Source: Maratus speciosus
Taxonomy: Eukaryota; Arthropoda; Arachnida; Araneae; Salticidae
Direction: 5' to 3'
DNA: 64,000 bases
NCBI GenBank assembly: GCA_963932465.1
Contig: OZ010787.1
Span: forward strand, 14,372,926 to 14,436,925
Positions within the stretch are counted from its first letter, which is position 1. Each line of letters opens with the position of its first letter. A model generated the notes under the pieces. The model was not told the DNA's origin. It saw only the letters and a list, made by a program, of their open reading frames with translations, and made no database searches. Both the position numbers and the translations under genes were made by a program. Positions 45,801-55,076 of the stretch are shown piece after piece.

Positions 45801-46229
45801 TTCGTGAACCGAACACTCTGGAACTAATTCTACAAGATCCTCTTTCGGTTGCAGCAGTATAAACTGTTTAGGTTGAATTGTATCCGGACATCTTAAAGGA
45901 ATAATTCGTGTTTCCCCATGGTAGAGATGCGTATCCTTATCTATGACTGCAAATATCTCACTTTGTTTATTTTCTGGTTTACCCTGATTAATTACATTAA
46001 CCCCCGAACTCTGTAGATTATTCATTTTCTGAACTATTTTATTTACATCCTGTGATTCTAGAGAAATTTTTGTATTCTTAAATTTTAATATCTTTTTGTC
46101 AAAATCAAGAATCATTTTATTCGTTTTCAGAAAATCAAAACCCAATAGCATCTGATATTCCCCATGAAAATTCTGTGTAGTCACATAAAAAGTGCCCGTG
46201 ACAAAATCATTTTTAATTTTAAAAGTCAT
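42846..46229 (-). CDS. pol: Ty3/gypsy pol: protease end, RT, RNase H, integrase
   Basis: This is an 1127-codon frame that stays open upstream to 46289. It begins with the protease C-terminal half (MLLGFDFL at 27-34). RT spans about 265-470, with AVDYRTVN, SVLDLHSAFFQI and the catalytic box YFIDD (421-425). RNase H has D571 (ITDGSK), E612 (FELLAI) and D637 (LTDSKS), then INPSDFLSRN. Integrase has zinc ligands H775, H778, C805, C808, and the triad D840, D899 and E935, a classic D,D35E spacing. The GPF module (HFEGPFEVVK, 1062-1071) lies near the end; no chromodomain follows. All catalytic residues are present and there is no internal stop, so the frame is young or under constraint. It is in the -1 frame relative to gag/protease. 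Confidence 0.95.
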   Translation of the reverse strand: MTFKIKNDFVTGTFYVTTQNFHGEYQMLLGFDFLKTNKMILDFDKKILKFKNTKISLESQDVNKIVQKMNNLQSSGVNVINQGKPENKQSEIFAVIDKDTHLYHGETRIIPLRCPDTIQPKQFILLQPKEDLVELVPECSVHEVADNHRINLIMTNNSEKKRILKRNSHVAVIIQDFTSKTNLAQDDIEEGKIYPINSLNLSEVWALRQAELEIGDFNLEHLTEDFKKKMEHLLLSHAYAFSKSYKSLGQTSLVTPKVNLSHDFPIQHKPYKTPQAVKEYAKGEIRKLLEAKIIQKSDSDYAFPVLFVKKKSTEKDKVRYRLAVDYRTVNEILEGFRYPVPDVKDILQAISGKKCYSVLDLHSAFFQINLRPEDCHKLAFVTEFGKYSPCRLNFGLKISPTKFAELMDKVLGHFPKDKVGYFIDDVILAIDSPQEMLHLLQEVLQTLIDHNLTVEPSKVQICKPEIEFLDFKVNKDGYAPSEKNVGKVQRLARPKNKRGVKSLLGLANYFRSLIQNYAEIVNPLVELTKEKVKFKWTDETERSFLNIQEAIISNPTLKPPKFDKEFFLITDGSKVAISGVLAQEENGFLVPIEFYGRKLKQTEMVYPSMKFELLAIHDSVMHFKHLLLGRKFTILTDSKSLTYPLKVENQADIVTRRILNLSDFDNSIDYIEGKINPSDFLSRNLVQNITTDNELQNNLFKVNSQLSENNIRAKQYAEQKLMAIIKKIETNKNNRLTRKYALNENKTLVLKQNSKNPELIVVPEELKMTVMAEAHGPHFGFRKTYETIKTRLFWYGMYQDVKNYCAICVRCNCSKQHQTIKVPLEKMERDLQIGATLHIDIMGKLPLTFRKNCFILTIVDAGSRFLEAVPLRNVESQTILNVLNKYFGAYGLCSTIIADNAQYFRSAVFKEYTKALNIDLRFTSVYKPTGNGLAEVNHKLLKASLIAMSNSTLEWDTRLDYFKLNFNTTVHRALGYSPSKLFFGREIKNQFTILNSPDLTYTQTFVKNRIEHMKEVHRQAIANQQKIMAEYSKESDLQEVKTLDVSQEVYMKVIGKPRALHPHFEGPFEVVKSARHNNYVLRLKGKSNGSTVRRHIKFLFSPKTTTKNARKFNDASSESDSEQEVDE

Positions 46230-46468
46230 TTTAACGCATTGCTTAAAGGGAATGATAGAATTGTGATTCTGTTTCCCAAATATTTTATCTTAGCATTCGT
46301 CTGCTTAAGTTTTTCGAGCATCCCTGGAGACAGGAGCGATACCGCCGCACCGCAATCACAGAGGGTGGCGACTTTAACCCCAAATACATCTAAATCAATG
46401 ATAGGTAACCTATCGTCCCTCTTTAAATTTACACTCGCTATTGTGTAAGCGTTTCCCTTAAATTGCTC
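46226..46468 (-). CDS. Ty3/gypsy protease N-terminal part, in gag frame
   Basis: After the gag TAG (46469-46471) the same frame remains open to a TGA at 46226-46228. It encodes a retropepsin-like start: LPIIDLDVFGVKVATLC, then DCGAAVSLLSPG. The active-site triplet is D-C-G, where retroviral-type proteases normally have D-S/T-G; the codon is TGC. The other half of the protease lies in the -1 frame (pol). Expression would therefore need passage of the TAG and a -1 frame change, or this copy has two lesions. Confidence 0.75.
   Translation of the reverse strand, partial: EQFKGNAYTIASVNLKRDDRLPIIDLDVFGVKVATLCDCGAAVSLLSPGMLEKLKQTNAKIKYLGNRITILSFPLSNALK
46271..46277 (-). promoter_or_regulatory. Candidate -1 frameshift heptamer GGGAAAC
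   Basis: In the gag/protease frame the sequence reads G GGA AAC, the X XXY YYZ phase needed for -1 slippage, inside the 64-nt overlap (46226-46289) between that frame and pol. The heptamer is a known retroviral slippery sequence. Directly after it AGAAT-cacA-ATTCT could form a short hairpin, which is weak as a stimulator. Confidence 0.5.
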
Positions 46469-47827
46469 CTAGCTGGTGCGACCCCTCTTAGCTCTGTCAC
46501 GCGAATCCTTATTTCTAACCCTAGAGTTCCTATAATTCTGCCTTTGTTGTGCAAAATTTCCATTATTATGACCCTTGGGATAAAAATTATCATCCGTACA
46601 ATAATCAGAATTATACCCTGAAAAATTCCGATTTCCTTGAAAATTATCATAATAATTCTGTCCATTAGATTTTTCAAAATTCCCATACCTAAAATTCTGT
46701 TGCAAGTAACCATGATTATTACCATACTGTTGATTGTTATGATAATTTGGTATAAAATTAGGTGTAAAATTGGGATTAAAATTGGGATTAGAATTGAGAT
46801 GAAAATTGGGATACCCCTGAACACTTGGAGATAGATATCCAAAACCTGCATTAAATCTGTTATAATCACTTCTAGGATTAAAATTTTCAGAATTCTGCTT
46901 TCTAAGAAAATTTGGTTTATTTGCATTCGTTTTACCATTAAAATAACAATTCTGTAAATCGTGCTTACTAGTTTCACAGATCGCGCAATAATTTTCCTGA
47001 ACTCTTTCATCTTTATTTTCGCTACTTTTCTTTACCTTTAATGCATTCAATTGTTCTGACAATTGTGCGATATATTTTAATTGATCTTTATTTTGCTCCA
47101 ATAAATTCTCATAAATTTTCTCTTTACTCTCTACATTTTCTGTCACATTATTAACTTGTTCAATTATTGAAGAATTGAAAACATTTTCAAAGTGCAGAAC
47201 TTTTTCGCATAATTTTGAGAATTCTTTTATGTCTAGTTTCCTTAGTTCCAAAGAAATATTCGGAGCAATTCCGTCTAGGAATTTATTTATTTTGATTAAT
47301 TCAAAGAATTCCTTCGCGCCTTTATTGGTATGATACCCTGTTGTTTGTAAATATTTATAGGCCAAAATGTTAAATTCTTCTATAAAGTCTTTTACCGATT
47401 GATTAGGCTTTTGTTTTATTTTGTTAAATTTTGTCTGATGTTCCGAAAAAGGTTCTGTTTTTGAGAAAACATCCAAAATTTTCTGCTTAAATTTAGAATA
47501 CTCTTGCTCAGAATTTAAATCGTCATTTTGCACCAATTTTTCATGTGCAACTCCTACAAATTTTGATTTTAGAATCTGTAACCTAAAATCCTCTTTGATA
47601 TTTGTCCTGTCAAGGAACTGATCAAATTCTTTTAAATAGAATTTTACATTCGGAATTTTCTTTATATCAAAAGGGTTGATCAAACTCAACACCTGAGATA
47701 ATAAATTTTCCTCTTTTTCGTGAGACATATTTGAGTCTAATTGTTTAGCTGCCTCTCTTAATTGTTTACGCGTAGTAACTTTTGAATCAGAATTATTTTT
47801 ACTTTTGCGATAATTTCTATTTGTCAT
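46469..47827 (-). CDS. gag: Ty3/gypsy gag
   Basis: This is 452 codons from ATG at 47827. The N-terminus is basic (MTNRNYRKSKNNSDSK). The middle resembles a retrotransposon capsid: FYLKEFDQFLDRTNI, FVGVAHEKLV, and KFNKIKQKPNQSVKDFIEEF, the last being the conserved 'QKPNQSVKDFIEEFN' capsid signature. A predicted coiled coil (about 230-270) precedes one CCHC zinc knuckle, CAICETSKHDLQNC (CX2CX4HX4C, about 285-298). The C-terminal 140 residues are very rich in Asn, Phe, Tyr and Gln with NPNF/TPNF repeats, ending in an Arg-rich tail (KRGRTS). The gag should form particles and bind RNA through the knuckle and basic tail. It is followed in frame by TAG and the protease. Confidence 0.9.
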   Translation of the reverse strand: MTNRNYRKSKNNSDSKVTTRKQLREAAKQLDSNMSHEKEENLLSQVLSLINPFDIKKIPNVKFYLKEFDQFLDRTNIKEDFRLQILKSKFVGVAHEKLVQNDDLNSEQEYSKFKQKILDVFSKTEPFSEHQTKFNKIKQKPNQSVKDFIEEFNILAYKYLQTTGYHTNKGAKEFFELIKINKFLDGIAPNISLELRKLDIKEFSKLCEKVLHFENVFNSSIIEQVNNVTENVESKEKIYENLLEQNKDQLKYIAQLSEQLNALKVKKSSENKDERVQENYCAICETSKHDLQNCYFNGKTNANKPNFLRKQNSENFNPRSDYNRFNAGFGYLSPSVQGYPNFHLNSNPNFNPNFTPNFIPNYHNNQQYGNNHGYLQQNFRYGNFEKSNGQNYYDNFQGNRNFSGYNSDYCTDDNFYPKGHNNGNFAQQRQNYRNSRVRNKDSRDRAKRGRTS

Positions 47828-48559
47828 AAAGTAAATTTTCTAAAATCCTATACACATAAATACACAATAATACACAATAATTTTCGTGATTTTTCACCCC
47901 AAAATGCACAAATAATACACAATAACACATAAATCAAATAAATTCTTTCTACTAAAAATCAAGTAAATTTTTCTCAGTACCATAAATACACTTCAATAAT
48001 TTTCAAAATAAATTCTCAGTATTTTTTACTGATTTTAAACACAACCATGAATTATTTTTCAATAATGTATGATTGTTCTTTATCATACTTCAATAATTAC
48101 AATTTATTTATGAAAAAGATTTTTCTCTTTTCATTTCATTAATTGTTTCAATATTTTCAAAATTCTCATAAAGTAATTGCAAAAATTTTTTTACTGAATA
48201 AATGCAACTTTTTCTAGTAAACATAACCTGAAATTCCCTATACACACAGTATAAGCTACACTTCAACTATAAAATATTGTTTCATGACAATACTTTTTCT
48301 TTTTCAAAATATAAATTCGCTGAGCCATACACTTTTTGGGAAAAACAAGTCAGAAATAATTCATACAATTCATTGGTACCAAGACTAATTTTAGAATTTA
48401 TTTTAAAATTAGCAAACATGAGTAACGCGTTTTTATATATTTTTGAGTAAAAATACCACTATAATAAAATAATATTAACTCCATATAACGGGTAATATTA
48501 GCAATAACTCCAGAAAAATCCTGAAAGTCACGGAAACCCCACAAGTTAAAGAAATGGTA
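47828..48559. other. AT-rich leader between gag start and right direct repeat
   Basis: It is upstream of gag in gag orientation. 'aatacac(aa)' repeats at 47855-47930 resemble those beyond the pol end (42620-42700). I found no TGG-starting primer-binding site directly adjoining the repeat edge at 48559. No gene. Confidence 0.5.
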
Positions 48560-51468
48560 TGCTGGGGAGATCCAGGTCCATTTACCGGAACCAACTTAAC
48601 TACCCAAACATACCTTGAAGAATGGGGGAAATAATAATTGGGTAATGGGGGTAATTACCCAAGAGAGTAAGAGAGGTTAACTACTCCTCAATTACTGAAC
48701 CTGAAATACCTGAATTACTATAGTGGGTATTTAAAAATTACAATTTATAGATAAACATTTGTGATCGTAATTATATAATACTGGTTCTGGCTATTCCTGA
48801 TAATTAAACTAACCTTAATTATCTTAAATTGAGGTGGGAGGAAACACATCTCCAAAACACCCCAAGCTGCGTTGTGTAATTTTAGTGAAGAAATAGCGTA
48901 TAGACCGCGCAGTTATAATCTACATAAAATCTATCTAAACTACACATAAATAGCATCATAAAGCAGACTGTCATCTGAAATAAAACTTACATTAAAGTAA
49001 AACAGTGGACTGATGTTGTATTAAAAACATAGCCAAAAGTTAACAATAAACAAAAGGTTTATTTACAGTAATGTACATATTTACAAAACAGTAAAAGAAA
49101 CAAAATAAAATTGTGTCATAAGACACCGGCGTTCCAAAGAACGAAAATGAATTAGTAATTACATTAAATTTACTTTTTAAATTACCATTACAATTAATAC
49201 TTAATTGCTTGAGTACCATTAATTGTACCTCCCTAACATAACATAAATTATTCACACAATGGGAAAACAAAAAGGTTAAAGGGGACAAACCTTCTGTAGA
49301 GAGGGATCACTTGTGGTTAAGGTCACACTTGAATCCTTGACACATTGAATGGCTTTTTTTTCACTCACGGTAAAGTTCACTAATTTAAAATACTTAACGA
49401 CGAAGCAATGTCCGAGGACAGTATATCCATAGGGCCATCCCTTAACGGGAAAACACGACCCAAATAATTCGACATCGTCATTCAGGAACTCAAACTGAAC
49501 TCTATTTTTAAGACTGCATAGTTTTGGAGTTTCCATCGAACACTTCTGGTTTAAAGACTTGAACCGACATCTATGTTTTTAGTCTTCATGATATAGGAGC
49601 TTGCAACAATATATATATAAGACTTCCTGGTTTAGGAACTTTAATCGAAGTATTTTAAGTCATCATGGTTCTGCAACTGACATCGATCTCGATTTTAAGT
49701 CATCATGGTTCTGTAACTTGAATCGCACTCATATTATTAAGTCTTCATGGTATAGAAATTTGAATCGATATCCATATTATTTTAGTAATTCATAGCTTTA
49801 CAACTGGCATCGATCTCCTTAAGACTTCATGGTTTAGGGGCTTACATCCATATATTATTTTAAGTCATCATCCTATAGAAACTTGAATCGATCTCTATAT
49901 TTTAAGTCATCATCATATAGAAACTTGAATCGATCTAATTGTAACTTCTTCCCTTAGTTACGACATCACCTCGTGATGACAATGTGGAGGAAGGTCCTTC
50001 GCCCCCTCCGTCGAATGATCTGTCAGCCTTGCTGACCCCCATTTCTTCCTTCGACCTGCAAACCTCTGATTCGGTGTTGCACTTTTTCTGGGGTATACCA
50101 TACTCCGCCCCTTGAGCGTCAGCGCTCTTGGTTTCTGGACCCCGAGTCTTCGCCTGTGTGGCCTGTTTTATTAGGTATCATAACTAAAGTAGTATCCCGT
50201 CATAAATACGACTTGGCATTTTATGTCAAGCTATTGTCCGGCTTGTAGACTCCGTGACTCGCTGAAAAGATCCCCTCTACAGATAGGACTCCTTGTGTGG
50301 TCCTACTCTTATTAAGACCTTATAGCATAAATACATATATGAGTATATTTATATCAAATAATAATAATAATAATCAAAATACCTATATGTAATACACACT
50401 CTAAATATATATATGCATTTTATAAAATAATAATAATAATCAAAATATGTAAATAATAGTATTTTTTTATGACAATAAAATAAAATAATAACCTGCTGAA
50501 GTGGTATCAAGGGTATTTATGTAAGTTACATGATACACTTCCAGCACTACACATTAAAAATTGTATTAAATTTGAATTTTCAAATGGTAACTTGGTAACA
50601 TCCACTTTTGACCCATATTTGTGTTCCTTGGATCAAGGAAGACCGGAAAAATGTATAATCTTCACACAGTTAGAAAAGTTCAACATCTCAGGAAATAAAT
50701 GTTAAATCCGCTTGAATTTTTTTTATTTATAGCTTCCCGGAAAATCATCCGAATAATTTTTTTTAAATGAGGTAGAATAAATAGATCCAAATATATTTCA
50801 GGCCTTTTTTCGATTCAAAAATTTTTAATTATAAAAATTATTATATTAAAAAACGTATGAATATTTTAAAACGAACGATATAAATTGCATCAAACGAACC
50901 ACAATTGTCAAAAACATGGGTGTATACGTTCACAGCTCATTTCAACCATTAGTTTTCGAACTATGGATAAATATTAATTTTCGACTGTGGTTAAGAGAAC
51001 CGTCTCTTGTTTTCGTTGCATCTATTAAAAATAAAACATTAAACCGTCATTAGGAAATTTTTATTGAATATTCTTTCTCATAACGTGAGTTTAATATTAT
51101 ATATATATATATATATATACAAAGTTTCTATATAATTTTCTGGTAACTAACTGAATTTTTCGGGTACTTCACCTTGCAAGATCTTAGCTTTATTTTTCAA
51201 AGTTTATTGATAAACCGCTAATACAGTTTCGTTCATAACTCTTTGACGATTTAAGAAATTTAAACTTATGCTTTTTTTTGCGGTCTGTCTTGATCCAAGG
51301 AACTTAAATATTCTGTCAAAAGGGGGTGTTACCATTTGAAACGTCAAAGCTGGTACAACTTTTAATATGTAAACGACGCCTATTTCAAAAATTTATTCAC
51401 GTTCGGAAAATAGATTTAATTGCGTGTCAAACGGTACCTCTCGAATCTCTCTGTGACAATTTGGCAAT
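48560..51468. repeat. 2.9-kb direct repeat, right copy (LTR-like)
   Basis: This is the partner of 35094-38000. Same start (TGCTGGGGAGATCCAGG) and end (CAATTTGGCAAT), same internal tandem array, GC-rich segment and inverted-repeat element. The TA microsatellite (about 51098-51119) is shorter than in the left copy. In gag-pol orientation this would be the 5' LTR. The adjacent flanks (ACA before 35094; TAAAAGG after 51468) show no target duplication. Confidence 0.7.
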
Positions 51469-51899
51469 TAAAAGGTATGGGGGGATTTTTATTTATTAAT
51501 TATTATTATTATTATTGTTATTATTATTATTAATATTATTATTATTTCTTTTGCAAGACCATACGTTTCCCGCCTCGCATTTTTTTGCTTTAGGTTCTTG
51601 ATTAGTGTTGCCAGGTGTCCCGCGTAAATCGGGGCTCGAAATGCTCCGGACACCAGTCTTTTAAAGTAATGTTCTTCGCCTTATCTAATGGCAGAATTAT
51701 ATGTGATTAAAGATGCGAATTAAACTGTAAGAAATTAGTGTTGTCCAGAGCATTTGGAGCGCTGATATACGCAGGACACATGGCAATACTGGTCTTGATC
51801 TACTTTCGTGATCGTCGTTGTTGCATCCTTTTTCTTTCTTTTTTCCTTTCTTTTTGTAGACCACTCACGTAAACATTCAAAACATACAATTAAAGGTTC
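51469..51899. other. ATT microsatellite and gene-free flank
   Basis: It contains a degenerate ATT/TTA microsatellite (about 51496-51546). 'gtgttgccaggtgtcccgcg' and 'agtgttgtccagagcatttgg' type sequences at 51605 and 51739 suggest a small interspersed repeat, not resolved. No gene. Confidence 0.4.
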
Positions 51900-53001
51900 T
51901 GCAGTCAATTAATGTTTATCATAGGTCCATAAATAAATATGGAGAAATTAGGCAGCCTCTTAATAGTTTATTAAAGTAAAATACTCCCTGGTAATGAATT
52001 GTCAAATTTCATTTGGAAAGCTAAAAAATACCTTAATTTCTAAACCAATCCTAAATCTTTATCCTACAGTAACTCTCCATATGTTTGTTGATGCTTCTAA
52101 AATTGTAGTAGGTACTGTTTCAAAATAGCCAGATGAGATTTTTTTTCCATCTTATTGCTTATAATTCTAGAGCTTTGAGAAGTTATGAGCAAAATTACTT
52201 TATTACTAAATTAGAATGTCTTGTTATAGTTCACAGTTTGAGATAAATTTTATCATTATTTTCATGGACTTTCTACACTTCTACACTGATCATACATCCT
52301 TGGTTTGGTTAAAGAACATGAAAAATCTTAAAGGAAGTTTATTTACAGGGTGATTAAAACTTGAAATGGCAACTAAATGAATGAACTAAAATATGAAAAA
52401 GGTTCTATAAATGTCGAGGCAGATATTTTATCTAGAAATATCATTTCATTTGGCCTGCTAGTTTTTTATGCTAATGAAATTATAATAATACAGGTAAACA
52501 AACTGTGCGTGGTATAATACAAGTATATAAAACTGACGATAGAATTATCAGTGTGAAAATGAAAGGATATGGAAAAGTGGTAGTCCCCATATCTTTCAGA
52601 AATAAATTATTGGAATTTGCTCATGGATATTTTGGTCAGTCTAGTTATAAAAAAAATGCTGTATATTATTTCTCCTGGTATTATGTATCCTAAATATTAT
52701 TGGTCTCATATGACAGAAGATACAACTCTATATTTTAAGCATTGTGATATTTTTCAGAGAAATAATAAATTTAAACAAAATGTTTTGGCTATTTACAAGC
52801 TATGCCAGCCAGAGATCAAACTTTTGAACGTCTTGCTATTAGTACTGTCGGTGGTTTTAATTATTACAACACTCAAAAGAAATACCTGCATTTGATATAG
52901 ACCAAGCTACTTAATATTTTCAGGCTTTTCAATAAAAGAAATGTTACTTTGAGATCCATATAAATTCATACTAGTAGTTTTTCCCATCTGAGTGAAAATA
53001 T

Positions 53002-53077
53002 GCCCAGACTGGGACTCAAACCCAGAACCAATATTTGGCTTCTATTGCCAATGCTCTTCTATTTGAGCTATCTGGAC
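53002..53077 (-). ncRNA. tRNA-like sequence, full cloverleaf fold
   Basis: On the minus strand: acceptor GTCCAGA pairs with TCTGGGC (one G-T), D-stem GCTC/GAGC, anticodon stem TTGGC/GCCAA with loop AATAGAA, T-arm CTGGG-TTTGAGT-CCCAG. Box B is GGGTTTGAGTCC. Position 33 is A rather than T and the variable region is long (9 nt), so it is tRNA-derived rather than a working tRNA gene. Confidence 0.6.
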
Positions 53078-53125
53078 GACATCCCAACTAACACAATATT
53101 CGCTCTGAACAGCAGATGGGATGTC

Positions 53126-53201
53126 GTCCAGATAGCTCATATGGAAACGCATTGGCAATTGAAGCCAAACGTTGGTTCTGGATTCGAGACCCAGTCTGGA
53201 C
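53126..53201 (+). ncRNA. tRNA-like sequence, partner arm
   Basis: Acceptor GTCCAGA pairs perfectly with TCTGGAC, and the anticodon stem TTGGC/GCCAA encloses AATTGAA. The T-arm is CTGGA-TTCGAGA-CCCAG with one mismatch; the D-stem 3' side is damaged. It is the same length (76 nt) as the opposing copy at 53002-53077. Confidence 0.55.
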
Positions 53202-54314
53202 ATATTTTCGCTCAGGTGGAAAAATTACTATTCGTATGAATTATTTACCAGTCATCTGATTGTGTTAAAAATAATTAAATCTATACTAATTATTTGAAAC
53301 TAGTTTTAAAGATACAAGTTCTCCAGAAATTGCTTAATGCTATGGATGCAGCCTTTACACCTTCTATGTTTAAAAAATTCCTTCAAGATTATAAAATTAA
53401 TCAGCTTTTAACGCCACCTCATCATTCACAGATGCATGTGTTAATTAATCTATACTTACCAAATTAGAGTGTAAAGTGATTCTACTACCTCAAAAATTTC
53501 TTCGACTAAAGTGTTATAGCAAGTTATTCATGAATACGATACTAACCCTCATTCTATAACGAAATTACTCCCTCCGTATTTGCTTTTTGGCAAATGTCCT
53601 TATTATTCTACCCTTAGACAAAATCTTTATCCTCCTGTAAATGAAGTCTTAAAATTAGCAAAAATGTGTACCATAGAATAACATTTTAAAAATAAAAAGT
53701 TGTATGACCAGAATTATATAGAACCAAAATTAGATGTAGAAGTCCAAGAACTAGTCATTTATGAAGAATATAGATATTGAAATACTACAAAATTAGCAAG
53801 AAGGTACGAAAGAAGAAATTATGTTATAGATATAGTATGACAATCAAAACTGAATTTCTAATATCTATAACTTTTCACCGAATTGATTATTATGTTATAG
53901 TAAGAATAACATATTGTAACTAATTATTTATCCATTATTTAGTATTTAATAGCTATTTGTTTTCTTATCTCATCGCTATTGTTATTGTTGTATTATCTTT
54001 TATTTATTATTGTTAGTACAATTTATTATGGATAATTTATATTGTTATTATTTTAGTATTCATTATTATTGTTATTGTTATACCTTTTCGCACAATGGTT
54101 TCAATTTGAGTTTCTATTAGAAGTTTTACTACATGCTTGATTGTATGATCAACAGTAAAGTGCGTTAGGAGTGAAAAAGCGCTAGTTACTACTTACTAAT
54201 GTTAGTCATGATATCTTGCCAATAATGTAATGTGAGAGTGTGCAGTTTTGAGTTTTAAGACTTTCAAGTCTAATGGGTCTTTTCGAGCTGTGTGGGTGAG
54301 TAATATAATATATA

Positions 54315-54540
54315 CAGTCAATTCGGGTAACTTTGACTCATAAGGGTAACTTTGGCCCAAAATAGAAAAAAGATTAAATCTGCTACATCACTTGAGATAT
54401 CGGCAAAGTTTTGGTCTCAAAATAAAGGTAGCAACACTAGCGTGAGGTTGAAAGCTCATTGTAAATAATTCGCCAAGGTTCTACCGTGGCAGCATGAACC
54501 AAAGTTAGTAAATGTGGGCCAAAGTTACCCTAATTGACTG
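54315..54540 (+). mobile_element. Mariner-type MITE, copy 1
   Basis: It is 226 bp, flanked by TA. Ends CAGTCAATTCGGGTAACTTT and the inverse AAAGTTACCCTAATTGACTG. Non-coding. An inverted copy of the same element is at 54850-55076. Confidence 0.85.
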
Positions 54541-54849
54541 TACCTAAAGGAACTATGCCTGCTATAAATATATATATAAATTAATACCTTATTTATGACC
54601 CATTCCTTTACTCTCTTAAATATTTCAATCAATAATCTTCATTAATAAAAAATACTGAATTATCTTGCGCTGTGTGTTTTTGCAACACCAAGTTCCTTTT
54701 GAAGCCGCTGAATAAAAATGCTTAAATTAACTAGTATTAAAATTAAGCAGACACATGAATCATTTAATTAGACACTTATTCCGTTTTATATACAAACATG
54801 ACATTTATTTATATACAGAAAACACAAATAGACAATACAAACACATATA

Positions 54850-55076
54850 CAGTCAATTAGGGTAACTTTGGCCCACATTTACTGGAATTTGGTTCATGCT
54901 GCCACGGTAGAACCTTGGCGAATTATTTACAATGAGCTTTCAACCTCACGCTAGTGTTACTACCTTTATTTTGAGACCAAAACTTTGCTGATAACTCAAG
55001 GGATGTAGCAGATTTAATCTTTTTTCTCTTTTGGGCCAAAGTTACCCTTATGAGTCAAATTTACCCGAATTGACTG
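54850..55076 (-). mobile_element. Mariner-type MITE, copy 2 (opposite orientation)
   Basis: It is 227 bp, flanked by TA, and on the minus strand is colinear with 54315-54540 throughout (CCAAGGTTCTACCGTGGCAG and TAGCGTGAGGTTGAAAGC blocks are shared). The two copies lie about 310 bp apart, so the locus forms a large hairpin-capable inverted repeat. Confidence 0.85.

Larger units (their letters stand above)
52963..53242. mobile_element. 280-bp palindrome of two head-to-head tRNA-like units
   Basis: Two arms of about 128 bp (52963-53090 and 53113-53242) are inverted copies with a short loop. Each arm contains a 76-nt tRNA-like sequence. The element lies within decayed gypsy pol and has no coding capacity; the frame at 53000-53239 is an artefact of the palindrome. 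Best described as a fold-back or an inverted SINE dimer. Confidence 0.75.
51900..53850 (+). pseudogene. Decayed Ty3/gypsy pol (RT end, RNase H, integrase)
   Basis: Translation in shifting forward frames gives ordered gypsy pol remnants broken by stops. Near 52080: TLHMFVDASKIVVGTVSK (RNase H start). Near 52280: FYTDHTSLVWLKN (RNase H). At 52580-52650: VVVPISFRNKLLEFAHGYFG (integrase zinc region), with YYWSHMTEDTTLYFKHCDIF at 52700-52760. At 53345-53450: MFKKFLQDYKINQLLTPPHH (integrase core), then PPYLLFGKCPYYS. Near 53700: LYDQNYIEPKL. The catalytic acidic residues are largely lost. It belongs to a gypsy lineage different from the copy at 42846. A palindromic tRNA-like element (52963-53242) interrupts it. 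Confidence 0.8.

Noticed and set aside
43375..46834. Several plus-strand open frames opposite gag-pol
   Set aside because: They are shadows of the real minus-strand gypsy frames and have no own motifs.
36978..50450. CRISPR array from regularly repeated motifs
   Set aside because: The repeats are tandem without unique spacers, in a eukaryotic retroelement context.
53000..53239. 79-codon frame across the tRNA-like palindrome
   Set aside because: It reads through both tRNA-like arms and the loop; the palindrome explains it.
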